A stretch of DNA of 33,437 nucleotides from Christensenella sp. UBA4636. Lineage in GTDB: Bacteria; Bacillota; Clostridia; Christensenellales; Borkfalkiaceae. The position numbers and the translations under genes are program-made. Below, piece by piece: positions 23,109-32,341 of the stretch. The stretch is from NCBI GenBank assembly GCA_002405915.1, contig DHMS01000039.1, positions 1 through 33,437 of the forward strand, in the 5' to 3' direction. The notes under the pieces are model-generated. The model was not told where the DNA came from. It saw only the letters and a program-made list of their open reading frames with translations, and made no database searches. The stretch's first letter is position 1. Each line of letters begins with the position of its first letter.

Positions 23109-25716
23109 GTTCAGCGGATTGAAGTCTTATAAAGACGAAACCAAAATAGATTTTTCCGCGCTTTTAAAAAGCGGGCTTTTCGGCATATTCGGTCCGACGG
23201 GCAGCGGTAAAAGCACCATTCTCGACGCGATGTTTTTGGCTTTATACGGCAGGCTCCCGAAAGGGCTTTCTTCGTCCGACTTTATAAACGCTTCCGCCGG
23301 CAAATGCTCCGTTTCGTTTACTTTTGCCATAAGGGAAAAGGAGTATTCGACGTACAAAGTGACGCGCGAATATAAGCTGAAAGAAGAGCGGAAAACCGCG
23401 CCGATACCCAAAGCCGCGCTTTATAAGAAAGAGGGCGAAGAACTAACGCCCATAGCCGAAGGCACGGAAAGCGTGAACGAGACTATAGAAAAAATCATCG
23501 GCTTAAAGATGGACGATTTTTCTAAGTGTATAGTTCTCCCTCAAGGGCAGTTCGCTTCTTTCGTCACAATGAGGAGAAACGACAGGCTTAACATGATGAG
23601 CGGGCTTTTTAATCTCGATAAGTACGGCGTAAGACTTTTTAGAAGATTGAAAGGAGAAATAGACGTATTGGATAAGGAAGCCGCGGTAAAAAGAGCTAAG
23701 CTTTCCGAATACGAGGACTGCACCGCGAAAGCCGTAAAAAGCGTAAAAGCCGACCTTTCTTTAGCCGAAACAGCATTTGAGGAACAAAACGTAAAATATT
23801 CTAAAACCAAAGAACAATTCGATGATTTTAAAGAAAATTATGACAGACATGACGAGCTTTTAAAGAGAAATGCCGAACTTGAAGCATTAGAGAAAAAGCG
23901 CGAATGGATTGAACGTAAAAGACTGTTTTTAGCAAAAAGAGAAAAAGCGTCAACGCTTAAAGACAGCCTTGAAAGTTTGAAAAATTATAGAAAGGAAAAA
24001 CTTGAAGAAGAAAGAAAACTTTCTTTGATAACGGCGGAACTCAAAAAAGCGACGGACGAATTCGTGGTAGCCGAAAAAGAGTTTTTGAGCTTAGAAGGAC
24101 TTAGAAACGAGCTTGCGGAATTAAAAACGCAGATAGAAAGTCTGACTGCGCTCCGCGCGGATAAAACACGGTTCGACGAAAACGAAGTTAAGCTAAAAGC
24201 TTTCAGAGAAACTTATAAGGCGGCAAAGTCCGCCGTGCAGAAAGCCGAAAGCGAAAGAATAAAAGCCGAAAAAACTTATGAAGATACTAAAAGCTTTATA
24301 GTTTCTAAAAGACTTGACGAAAAAATAGACGAACAATTATCTTTCATTTCGAACGAAGTGAGAATTAAACGCGGGCTTGAAGAAGTTGAGTTTTTAAAGT
24401 CGTTAAAGAGTATTGCGACGGCAAGCGCGGAAGTAAAATCGGCTATCGACGAGCGAATTGAAAAAACGCTGAAAGAAGTCGAAAAACGCGGCGGCTCGCT
24501 GACGGAGCTTAAAAAACTGCTCGAAGAAAAAGACGAGGATTCTAAAAAACTTTCCGCCGCCGAAAAGCAAAAGGATAAATCGAAAGCCGAAGAGGACAAG
24601 CAAAACTTAGTGCTTGCAAAAACGCTCGAAGAGGGCAAACGGCTTAGCGACGAGAACGCTGCCATTAAGCAAAAATTTTACGCCTTAATCGGCGACGAAG
24701 ATTACGAAAAGTTTTATAACGAAAAAAAGAAGCTTGAAAAAACTTTAAGCGACAAGATTGACGGCGTACTGCTCAAATATTCCAAGTTAAACGAAAAGCT
24801 TACTAAAACCGAAAGCGAAAAAAGACTTTCGGAAGAAAAGTTGAGCGGACTTAATCGTTCCGAAAAGGCACTTTCGGAAATAGTCGAAAAGGCGATGAAA
24901 GATTTTGAGGACGAGCGCGAAGTGCTTGCCGTTGCCGCCGAGGACTTCGACGACGCGCTCGAAACGCAGATTTCGGGCTTCGACAACAAGGTCGCGGCGT
25001 TAAAAGAACGTATCGCCGAGCTTACCGCAAACATAAAAGTCGGCGATTATTCGGAGCAAAATTTCAAAAAAGAAAGCGAAAAACTTGCCGAAGAAGCAAA
25101 AAAAACGACGGAAGCGGACAAACGGAGAGATTATTTGCGAAAAACCTATGAAAATTTATCGCAAAAATCCGTAAAAAGGTGTATAATAGAAAAAGAATTA
25201 AGCAAAGTCGAAGCGGACAAGGCTCTGCGTGAAAAGCTTGTTACGGTGGTTAAGAGCAACGCGCTCGTCGAATTCGTCGCCGAAGAGTATCTTTCGGCAA
25301 TCGCGCTCGACGCAAAGGACACGCTTGCCGTGCTTTCGGGCGGAAGATATTCGCTCGTTTACGAAAGCGACTTTTTCGTCGTCGACTATTTAAGCGGCGG
25401 CATACGTAGACGGGTCGATACCGTTTCGGGCGGGGAACTGTTCCTCGTTTCGCTGTCTCTCGCGCTCGCTTTGTCAAAGAGTATTTACGCAAAATCGATG
25501 CGCCCGATAGAGTTTTTCTTTCTCGACGAGGGTTTCGGCTCGCTTGACGCCGCGCTTATAGACGTGGTTATCGATAGTCTTGAAAGGCTCAAAAATTCCG
25601 ATTTTTCGATAGGCGTTATTTCGCACGTAGAAGCTTTAAAGGAACGCATTACTTCAAAAATAACAGTTACCGCCGCTACTGCCGAGCGCGGTTCGTCCGT
25701 GTCGGCGAGCGGTTGA
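23089..25716 (+). CDS. sbcC: SbcC, Rad50-type ATPase subunit, short and without a CxxC zinc hook
   Basis: The protein is 875 aa, against 1047 in E. coli. The N-terminal ATPase half has Walker A GPTGSGKS (35-42) and the Q-loop PQGQFASFV. A long coiled coil rich in Lys and Glu spans about 190-710. The C-terminal half has the signature TVSGGELFLVSLSLALALSK (about 778-797) and Walker B EFFFLDEGFGSLD (about 808-820). The apex normally carries a CPxC zinc hook for dimer joining, but I find no CxxC anywhere in the coiled coil. The frame is intact throughout. It starts inside the end of sbcD, and the hydrolase-like gene follows after 12 bp. Confidence 0.95.
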   Translation: MKPIAIEFSGLKSYKDETKIDFSALLKSGLFGIFGPTGSGKSTILDAMFLALYGRLPKGLSSSDFINASAGKCSVSFTFAIREKEYSTYKVTREYKLKEERKTAPIPKAALYKKEGEELTPIAEGTESVNETIEKIIGLKMDDFSKCIVLPQGQFASFVTMRRNDRLNMMSGLFNLDKYGVRLFRRLKGEIDVLDKEAAVKRAKLSEYEDCTAKAVKSVKADLSLAETAFEEQNVKYSKTKEQFDDFKENYDRHDELLKRNAELEALEKKREWIERKRLFLAKREKASTLKDSLESLKNYRKEKLEEERKLSLITAELKKATDEFVVAEKEFLSLEGLRNELAELKTQIESLTALRADKTRFDENEVKLKAFRETYKAAKSAVQKAESERIKAEKTYEDTKSFIVSKRLDEKIDEQLSFISNEVRIKRGLEEVEFLKSLKSIATASAEVKSAIDERIEKTLKEVEKRGGSLTELKKLLEEKDEDSKKLSAAEKQKDKSKAEEDKQNLVLAKTLEEGKRLSDENAAIKQKFYALIGDEDYEKFYNEKKKLEKTLSDKIDGVLLKYSKLNEKLTKTESEKRLSEEKLSGLNRSEKALSEIVEKAMKDFEDEREVLAVAAEDFDDALETQISGFDNKVAALKERIAELTANIKVGDYSEQNFKKESEKLAEEAKKTTEADKRRDYLRKTYENLSQKSVKRCIIEKELSKVEADKALREKLVTVVKSNALVEFVAEEYLSAIALDAKDTLAVLSGGRYSLVYESDFFVVDYLSGGIRRRVDTVSGGELFLVSLSLALALSKSIYAKSMRPIEFFFLDEGFGSLDAALIDVVIDSLERLKNSDFSIGVISHVEALKERITSKITVTAATAERGSSVSASG

Positions 25717-25728
25717 CGAGAGGAAAGA

Positions 25729-27420
25729 ATGGAAACGACAAGTACCATATTGTCGCCCGTAATGGTTTGGAAAGATTTTTCTCCGAACCTGCCGCTTAAA
25801 GAAAGCGTTACCGGCGACGAAACTTTCGACAACGTTATATACAGCGACGTGTATTTTTCCGGGCGCGAAACGCCGGACGGAAGAGTGCGCGTTTACGGAG
25901 TGTACGCAAAATCCACGAGTATGGCTAAAAAAAGCCGCAAAGCGGGCATACTTATACTCCCGGACGCGGACAAGACCGTCGACCTCGAACTTGTTGACCT
26001 TTACGTAAAGCAAGGTTACGCCGTGCTTATGATTGACTACCGCGGCGAATGGGAAAACACCGAAAATTACACACGGTATCCCACGAGCATTTCGTACGCC
26101 AACTATAAAACCGCAAGGGATTTGATGGACCACGTCGAAACGACGGCAAAGGAAACTTGCTGGTATGAGTGGGTTGCCGTCGCAAAATACGCTGTGTCTT
26201 TCTTAAAATCCCGCCACGAACTCGAAACGGTAGGCGTTATCGGTATAAAAGAGGGTGCGAGCATAGGCTGGGCATTAGCCGGTACCGATACGAGGATAGA
26301 CTGTTTTATTCCTCTTTTCGGCGCGGGCTGGCGAGCTTATAAAGGCGTAAGCAAGTATTCGGGCAAAGAGCTTGAAATGGATGACGACAGACTGCGTTAT
26401 CTTGCCGGCGTTGACGCGCACGCGTACGCGCAATACGTTCGTTGCCCCGTGTTTTATATGACGGCTACCAACAGCAGACGTTTTGATTGCGACCGCGGAG
26501 TCGACACTATGTGCAGAATAAAGGACGACGTTCCCGCGTATATCAATTTTGCGCCTAATTTCTCAGATTCCCTCGACGCAAATTGCAAATTAAACGTCGA
26601 TTTGTTTCTTGCAAAATTCCTTCTCGGTTTCAGGCTCGAAATGCCTTTCGAACCCAAAGTAAGCGTTCAAGTCGAAAACAAAAAGGTTACTGTGGAAGTC
26701 GATATCGATTTTTCGGATATATTGCGCCCCAAAGCTTTGAGCGTGTATATGGCGGAAGACGGACCGTACCCCGCATACAGAGAATGGCGCACGATGCGGC
26801 TTGTAAAAAGCAAAATCGAAGACAAAAAATTCTTTGTTGGCGAACTTTTCGGGAACAGTACGTTTATAAACTGCTTCTGCGTTGTCGAATACAAAAGCGG
26901 CATAACGGTAAGCTCTAAAATAGTTTTCAAAAAGATACCGAAAATAAACGCAAGACAAGCCAATCTCATATACTCTTCACAAGATAAAACTAACGGTTTT
27001 GCTGTGTATTCTATGGAAAAACAAGCCCTCGGCGGAGTGTTTTTCGACGGAACAAACCCCGTTGAAAGTGTAATCGGCTCAAATGATATCGCAGGTGTAA
27101 GCTCAAAGTACGGGCTTGTGACGTATAGACTCAATCCGAGAATGGTTAACCTAAGCGAACGCGCGCTTATAATGTTCGATGTGAACGTAAAGGAGTTTAC
27201 TTCTCTCACCGTTTCCGTTTTGGCGGGTAAGGAAGAGGATGTGAAGGAATACTCTTTTATCCTTGATTTGCATCCGGGCGATATCTGGCAGAACGTTATT
27301 ATAAAATGTTCCGACTTTAAGTCGGTAGAGCGTAAGGGAATAAAGGATTATTCGGAAGTTTTAGCGTTAAAGATTGACAGCGATTCCAAGTGTATCGTCA
27401 ACAACGTAGTCGTTTTGTAA
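25729..27420 (+). CDS. alpha/beta-hydrolase-fold protein, probably catalytically dead, with C-terminal beta domain
   Basis: The protein is 563 aa with no signal peptide. Residues about 55-300 have the strand-helix order of an esterase: GILILPDADKTVD, GYAVLMIDYRGEWENTENY, then VGVIGIKEGASIGWALAG. At this last place family members carry GxSxG, but here Lys174 replaces the nucleophile (GIKEG). The usual acid after the next strand appears as FYMTATNSRRFD, and the His in the last loop is also missing (FAPNFSDSLD). The triad therefore seems lost. Residues about 310-563 are beta-rich and might bind a polymer or protein. The start is preceded by AGAGGAAAG. It lies between sbcC and lepB in what looks like one operon. 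A non-enzymatic binding or scaffold role is a guess. Confidence 0.75.
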   Translation: METTSTILSPVMVWKDFSPNLPLKESVTGDETFDNVIYSDVYFSGRETPDGRVRVYGVYAKSTSMAKKSRKAGILILPDADKTVDLELVDLYVKQGYAVLMIDYRGEWENTENYTRYPTSISYANYKTARDLMDHVETTAKETCWYEWVAVAKYAVSFLKSRHELETVGVIGIKEGASIGWALAGTDTRIDCFIPLFGAGWRAYKGVSKYSGKELEMDDDRLRYLAGVDAHAYAQYVRCPVFYMTATNSRRFDCDRGVDTMCRIKDDVPAYINFAPNFSDSLDANCKLNVDLFLAKFLLGFRLEMPFEPKVSVQVENKKVTVEVDIDFSDILRPKALSVYMAEDGPYPAYREWRTMRLVKSKIEDKKFFVGELFGNSTFINCFCVVEYKSGITVSSKIVFKKIPKINARQANLIYSSQDKTNGFAVYSMEKQALGGVFFDGTNPVESVIGSNDIAGVSSKYGLVTYRLNPRMVNLSERALIMFDVNVKEFTSLTVSVLAGKEEDVKEYSFILDLHPGDIWQNVIIKCSDFKSVERKGIKDYSEVLALKIDSDSKCIVNNVVVL

Positions 27421-27435
27421 AAGGAGCGTAGCTCT

Positions 27436-28026
27436 ATGGTTTTAAATAAAAACATAAGGGAGAGGCGAAAAGAAGAACTTGACGAAAAGTTTACATGGCT
27501 TAATGCGTTCGTTATAATTTTTGCCGTTTACCTTTTGCTTTTCTTCTTTAGAACATTCGTGTACGCGCCCGTTCAAGTAGTTGGCAAATCTATGATGCCG
27601 ACTTTGGAGAGCGGCGATATGCTCGTCGCCGACAAAACGGCGGCGATAAAGCGCGGCGACGTGATAGTCTTTTCCGACGAGAATAAAGACAAAAGTTACA
27701 TCAAGCGCGTTATAGGCATACCTGGCGACGAGATAATGATAAAAGGCGGAAACGTTTACCGCTCCGAAAACGGCGGAGACTTTGTTTTATTGGAAGAAGA
27801 TTATGTTTCCTCTCCGACTACAATAGCTGGAAATTTTGAAAAGGCAGTGTATTCTGTTCCTGAGGGTAGACTTTTCGTAATGGGCGACAACAGAATAAAT
27901 TCGAGCGACAGCAGATATTCTACTATAGGCTTGCCGAAAATTTCGTCTGTTTTAGGCGTCGTTCCCGAGTGGGTTGTCGATAGTAAAGACAGTATCTTCA
28001 CGAAGCTGCTAACATGTATTCTGTGA
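27436..28026 (+). CDS. lepB: type I signal peptidase
   Basis: The protein is 196 aa, the short SipS-like form. One membrane span (about 22-40) leads to VGKSMMPTL with nucleophile Ser52, then SYIKRVIGIPGDEI with general base Lys90, and GDNRINSSDSR near the end. It removes signal peptides of secreted proteins at the outer face of the membrane. AAAAGGAG precedes the ATG, which is 15 bp after the preceding gene, so it is probably the last gene of the sbcDC operon. No clear terminator is seen behind it. Confidence 0.95.
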   Translation: MVLNKNIRERRKEELDEKFTWLNAFVIIFAVYLLLFFFRTFVYAPVQVVGKSMMPTLESGDMLVADKTAAIKRGDVIVFSDENKDKSYIKRVIGIPGDEIMIKGGNVYRSENGGDFVLLEEDYVSSPTTIAGNFEKAVYSVPEGRLFVMGDNRINSSDSRYSTIGLPKISSVLGVVPEWVVDSKDSIFTKLLTCIL

Positions 28027-28045
28027 CACATAAAAACTTTTAAAA

Positions 28046-28074
28046 TTGACGATAAAATCTTAAATTTTTACGAT
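28046..28074 (+). promoter_or_regulatory. probable sigma-A promoter of degV-pepF
   Basis: TTGACG (28046-28051), 17 bp, then TACGAT (28069-28074). The start is near 28081, leaving a leader of about 65 nt with a small CTTTC/GAAAG hairpin. Confidence 0.6.
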
Positions 28075-28145
28075 TATTACGAAATTGCTTTCTGGGAAAG
28101 TTATTTCGTGAAAATAAATAAAAAACAATTCAAGGAGCTATAAAA

Positions 28146-28988
28146 ATGGCATTCAAAATTTCATCGGATTCGACTTGCGATTTGTCCGAAAAGCTTGTCA
28201 AAGACAACGAGATAACAATTGTTCCCCTTACTATAATTCTTGGCGGAAAAGAATACCACGACAATGTAGACATTACTGCGGACGCGGTTATCGATTACGT
28301 TGAAAACGGCGGGGATTTACCTAAAACCGCCGCGGTTCCGATCGAAACTTATATTGAAGTTTTCAAAAAATTAACAGCCGACGGAAGCGAAGTTATTCAC
28401 TTCGATATCTCTTCCAAGGACTCTTCTTCTTACGACCATGCGCTTGCGGCTTCAAAAGAAGTACCGGGCGTTTACGTCGTCGATACCCTTCAACTCTCCT
28501 CGGGGCAAGGTTTGCTCGTTATGAAAGCCGTTGATCTTAGAAAAGAGGGCAAGAGCGCGAAAGAAGCTTTCGATTGGATAGAGGCGAACAAGCTTAAAGC
28601 TTGCACTTCGTTCGTCGTTGACCGTCTCGACTTTTTGCATAAAGGCGGCAGATGTTCTCTTCTCGCTCTCCTCGGCGCAAAGCTTTTAAAAATTCACCCC
28701 TATATCGCTATGAAAAACGGCGCGCTCGGCGTTAAAAAGAAATACCCGGGGCAGCTTAAACGCGGAATGATGCAGTATGTAGCAGACCTTGCCGACGAGT
28801 ACACTTCTTACGACAAGACGAGATGCTTTATAACGCATTGCAAGGAAGACCCCGAAATCCTCGAAGCCGTTAAGGAAAAGGTTAAAGAACTTTTCGACTT
28901 CGACGAGGTAATCGAAACTTATGCCGGTACGACGGTATCTTCCCACTGCGGAAGAAACACGCTCGGCGTTCTCTTTATGACGGAGTAA
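28146..28988 (+). CDS. DegV family fatty-acid-binding protein (FakB-like)
   Basis: The protein is 280 aa, the normal DegV size. FKISSDSTCDLSEKL opens the family, and VPLTIILGGKEYHDNVD follows. The ligand-site phrases are LPKTAAVPIETYIEVF, IHFDISSKDSSSYDHA and VVDTLQLSSGQG, then DRLDFLHKGGRCS. FakB proteins hold a fatty acid while FakA phosphorylates it for phospholipid synthesis; no fakA (DAK-like) is in the window. AAGGAG precedes the ATG by about 9 bp. pepF begins 3 bp after the stop codon. Confidence 0.93.
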   Translation: MAFKISSDSTCDLSEKLVKDNEITIVPLTIILGGKEYHDNVDITADAVIDYVENGGDLPKTAAVPIETYIEVFKKLTADGSEVIHFDISSKDSSSYDHALAASKEVPGVYVVDTLQLSSGQGLLVMKAVDLRKEGKSAKEAFDWIEANKLKACTSFVVDRLDFLHKGGRCSLLALLGAKLLKIHPYIAMKNGALGVKKKYPGQLKRGMMQYVADLADEYTSYDKTRCFITHCKEDPEILEAVKEKVKELFDFDEVIETYAGTTVSSHCGRNTLGVLFMTE

Positions 28989-28991
28989 ACT

Positions 28992-30773
28992 ATGAACTTG
29001 ACGAGAAACGACGTTCCCGAAAACCGCAAGTGGAAAACCGAGCATATTTACGCCACGGTCGACGACTGGAACAAAACTTATGCGAAAGTAGAAAAAAAGA
29101 TTGATTTTTCCGAATTCGTCGGCAAACTTACCGACGCGGAAACGGTTAAAAAATGTTACGACAAAACTTACGATATACTGCTCGATTTGTCTAAGCTCGG
29201 CGTATACGCGTTCATGAAGCACGACGAGGATACGAGAAATTCCTTGTATGTCGGGCTTTGCCAGCGCATAGACGACCTCGAAATCAAATTTTCCGCGGCA
29301 ACGAGCTTTATCGAACCGGAATTGACCGCGCTTGACGAAAAAACGCTTAAAAGCTTTGCCGAAAATCCGCTTTTAAAGGATTACGACTATGCTTTGAAAA
29401 GCTTAATCAAGGAAAAAGCGCATATTCTTTCCAAGGAAACGGAGGAAGTTTTGTCACTCGGCGGCAAAGTTTTCGGCGGGTATAAGGACGTTTTCGGTAT
29501 GATAAACAACGCCGATTTACCTTTTCCGACCATTAAAGTCGACGGCAAACCTATAAAGGTCACGCACGGAACTTACGGCGTTTTGTTGCAATCTGACGAC
29601 AGAAGAGTCAGAAAGGAAGCTTTTCAAAAATATTACGCCGCATTCAAGGGGCTTATCAATTCGATAACTTCCGTTTATGCGGGCAACGTAAACAAAAACG
29701 TTTTCCTTTCCAAAGCGCGCAAGTACGAATCTTGCTTAGACAGAGCTTTGTCCGCGGAAGACGTTCAGCCTATCGTTTACGAAAACTTGCTTAAAGCGGT
29801 AAATTCCGCGCTCCCGTCGCTCCATAGGTACGTTCGCGACAAAAAGAAGGATTTAGGCTTAAAAACGATGCATATGTACGATATGTATGTTCCGACGGTC
29901 AAGGAAGCCGAACTTCAACTCGATTACGAAGACGCTTTCAAGCTTGTGAAAGAGGGCTTGAAGCCGCTCGGCGAAGAGTACGGCAGACTTTTGCAAGAAG
30001 CTCACGACGGCGGATGGATAGATGTTGAAGAAACGGAAGGCAAAAGAAGCGGTGCGTATAGTATAGGCGTTTACGGCTTGCAGCACCCGTACGTTCTTCT
30101 CAATTATAAAAAGACTACGAACAACGTGTTCACCATCGCGCACGAATTAGGACACGCGTTGCATACCTATCATTCCAACAAATATCAACCGCAGTCCAAA
30201 GCCGATTACCGCATTTTCGTTGCGGAAGTCGCAAGCACGGTCAACGAAGTTTTGCTTTTGAAATATCTTTTGAAGAACAGCGACGACAAAAAACTCAAAA
30301 AATATTTGCTCAGCTACTACACGGATATGATAAAAAGCACGCTTTTCCGCCAGACTCAGTTCGCCGAATTCGAATACGCGGCGCACACTATGGCGGAAGA
30401 GGGCAAGCCTTTAACAAAAGACGCACTCAACGAAGTTTACTATAACCTCAATAAAAAATACTACGGCAGAAGCGTCGTGTCCGACGAAGAAATAGCTTAC
30501 GAATGGGCGAGAATACCGCATTTTTACAATGCTTTCTACGTTTATAAGTACGCTACGGGCATCACGAGCGCGATAACCATTGCCGAAAGAATTTACGCCG
30601 AGGGCGAAGTAGCCGTAAAAGATTACTTCAAATTCCTTTCTTCCGGCGGAAGCGACAGCCCCGTCGAACTTTTGAAGCTTGCGGGCGTTGACTTAACGAA
30701 GAAAGAGCCGTTCAAACGCGCTATGGAATCGTTCAAGGAAGCTCTCGATGAGTACGAAGCAATCGAACTTTAA
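28992..30773 (+). CDS. pepF: oligoendopeptidase F (M3 zinc metallopeptidase)
   Basis: The protein is 593 aa, the expected length. The N-terminal helical part (PENRKWKTEHIYATVDDW) is the PepF opening. The zinc site HELGH begins at residue 384 (FTIAHELGHALHTYHS), and the third ligand Glu lies in VAEVASTVNEVLLL. The last domain has FAEFEYAAHTMAEEGKPL and YYGRSV, both typical. It cuts short peptides in the cytosol. Its ribosome site (GGAG) lies inside the end of degV, which indicates translational coupling. Confidence 0.96.
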   Translation: MNLTRNDVPENRKWKTEHIYATVDDWNKTYAKVEKKIDFSEFVGKLTDAETVKKCYDKTYDILLDLSKLGVYAFMKHDEDTRNSLYVGLCQRIDDLEIKFSAATSFIEPELTALDEKTLKSFAENPLLKDYDYALKSLIKEKAHILSKETEEVLSLGGKVFGGYKDVFGMINNADLPFPTIKVDGKPIKVTHGTYGVLLQSDDRRVRKEAFQKYYAAFKGLINSITSVYAGNVNKNVFLSKARKYESCLDRALSAEDVQPIVYENLLKAVNSALPSLHRYVRDKKKDLGLKTMHMYDMYVPTVKEAELQLDYEDAFKLVKEGLKPLGEEYGRLLQEAHDGGWIDVEETEGKRSGAYSIGVYGLQHPYVLLNYKKTTNNVFTIAHELGHALHTYHSNKYQPQSKADYRIFVAEVASTVNEVLLLKYLLKNSDDKKLKKYLLSYYTDMIKSTLFRQTQFAEFEYAAHTMAEEGKPLTKDALNEVYYNLNKKYYGRSVVSDEEIAYEWARIPHFYNAFYVYKYATGITSAITIAERIYAEGEVAVKDYFKFLSSGGSDSPVELLKLAGVDLTKKEPFKRAMESFKEALDEYEAIEL

Positions 30774-30843
30774 TCAAAACACAATCAAAATGCAATCACG
30801 ACAGCGTTTTTAATCGCGAAAACCTTACGAAAGGGTAAAAATT

Positions 30844-32340
30844 ATGCCTAAAAGCAATAAAATGCCGTACAATCTCGAAGCGGAACAGTCCGTCCTCGGG
30901 TGCATACTAATCGACCAGACCGTTCAGATGGATATCGCTTCCGAACTTCATGAAAGCGATTTTCTCGTCGAGTCGCACAAAAAGATAATAACTGCGATAA
31001 AGGATATCGCCGCCACGAACAAGCCCGTCGACCTCGTTACGCTTGCCGACCTTATGCAGAAAAACGGCACGCTCGAAGAGTCGGGCGGGATAGCGTACCT
31101 TACCGAGCTTACTCGCACGGTGCCGTCGTCGGCTAACTATCGGCAGTACCTCGATATCGTCTTGCGCGACGGCGTTTTAAGGAGGCTTATAAATTCTTCC
31201 AACGCCATTATCGAAGACGCAATGACGAGTATCGACAGTCAAAAGTCTTTAACGCAGGCGGAAAAACTCATATTCGATATTTCGGAAAGTAACGAAAGAA
31301 AAGGTCTTGAAAAGATAGGCGGATATTTCCAACCCGTTCTCGACAGATTTGAAAAGCTTGAAAAAGACAAAAACTTTTTCACCGGACTTAAAACGGGCTT
31401 TACGCGACTTGACTTTTTAACGAACGGCTTGCACAAAGGTAACCTTGTTATAATCGCGGCGCGCCCGTCCGTAGGTAAAACCACATTCGTCATGAACATC
31501 GTTGAAAACCTTGCGATGAAGCAGAACGCGGCGGTCGCGGTATTCGCGCTCGAAATGACGAGGGAAGAACTTGCGCAACGTATGCTTTGCTCGGTCGCAA
31601 ACGTCAGAATGGACGACGCTTTAAAGGGTAAACTTACGGAAAAGGACCCCGAATCTTTAAAGAGGTTGTGGGAAGCGCAAAAGCTACTTAACAACGCAAA
31701 AATTTACGTTGACGAAAGCTCTATGGTCACGCCGACCGACATTTTGTCTAAGTGCCGCAGAATGAAAATGCGCTACGGACTCGATATGATAGTCGTCGAC
31801 CATATTCAGCTTATGAATTCCGCGAAGAAAGGCGTTGAAAGCAGACAACAAGAAGTCACAGATATTTCAAGAAACTTAAAGATGATTGCAAAGGAACTTG
31901 ACGTTCCCGTACTTGCGCTTTCGCAGCTTTCCCGTCAGTCGACAGGCAGAAAGGACGGCAGACCTATTCTTTCAGATCTTCGCGAATCGGGCGCAATCGA
32001 ACAAGACGCCGACCTCGTTATATTCCTTCATAAGCCCGACATGGTCGAAGGACCTAAGGAAGGGCAAGGTAACAAGCCGATGATAACGGAAGTTATCGTG
32101 GCTAAAAACAGAAACGGTATGATTGCCAGTTTCCAAGTTCTCTTCAAAGGCGAATTCGTCAAGTTCGTCAATTATACGGGTTCGGGGTTCGAAGGCAAGC
32201 CTACGCCGCCGACCGCAGAGGATAAGCGGCGCGAAGAAGCAGATTCGGCGACTGCGGAAGAAAGCTATTCTTCTCTTGACGACAGCGAACTAAAGAGTCT
32301 TTCGAGTGCGGTTCCCGAGGACGACGAGGACGTTTTTTAA
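30844..32340 (+). CDS. dnaB: replicative DNA helicase DnaB (DnaC of Bacillus)
   Basis: The protein is 498 aa. The N-terminal domain begins NLEAEQSVLGCILID. The RecA-like part has Walker A ARPSVGKTTF, the ALEMTREELAQRML segment, Walker B DMIVVDHIQLM, LALSQLSR and DLRESGAIEQDADLV. It forms the hexamer that unwinds DNA at the fork and would be loaded by the DnaI-like protein at 19364-20278. The acidic tail (about 465-498, PEDDEDVF at the end) is longer than usual. AAAGGG precedes the start. The 70-bp gap before it has no clear terminator, so it may be read from degV-pepF. The threonylcarbamoyl-AMP synthase gene starts 1 bp after its stop. Confidence 0.97.
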   Translation: MPKSNKMPYNLEAEQSVLGCILIDQTVQMDIASELHESDFLVESHKKIITAIKDIAATNKPVDLVTLADLMQKNGTLEESGGIAYLTELTRTVPSSANYRQYLDIVLRDGVLRRLINSSNAIIEDAMTSIDSQKSLTQAEKLIFDISESNERKGLEKIGGYFQPVLDRFEKLEKDKNFFTGLKTGFTRLDFLTNGLHKGNLVIIAARPSVGKTTFVMNIVENLAMKQNAAVAVFALEMTREELAQRMLCSVANVRMDDALKGKLTEKDPESLKRLWEAQKLLNNAKIYVDESSMVTPTDILSKCRRMKMRYGLDMIVVDHIQLMNSAKKGVESRQQEVTDISRNLKMIAKELDVPVLALSQLSRQSTGRKDGRPILSDLRESGAIEQDADLVIFLHKPDMVEGPKEGQGNKPMITEVIVAKNRNGMIASFQVLFKGEFVKFVNYTGSGFEGKPTPPTAEDKRREEADSATAEESYSSLDDSELKSLSSAVPEDDEDVF

Positions 32341-32341
32341 G

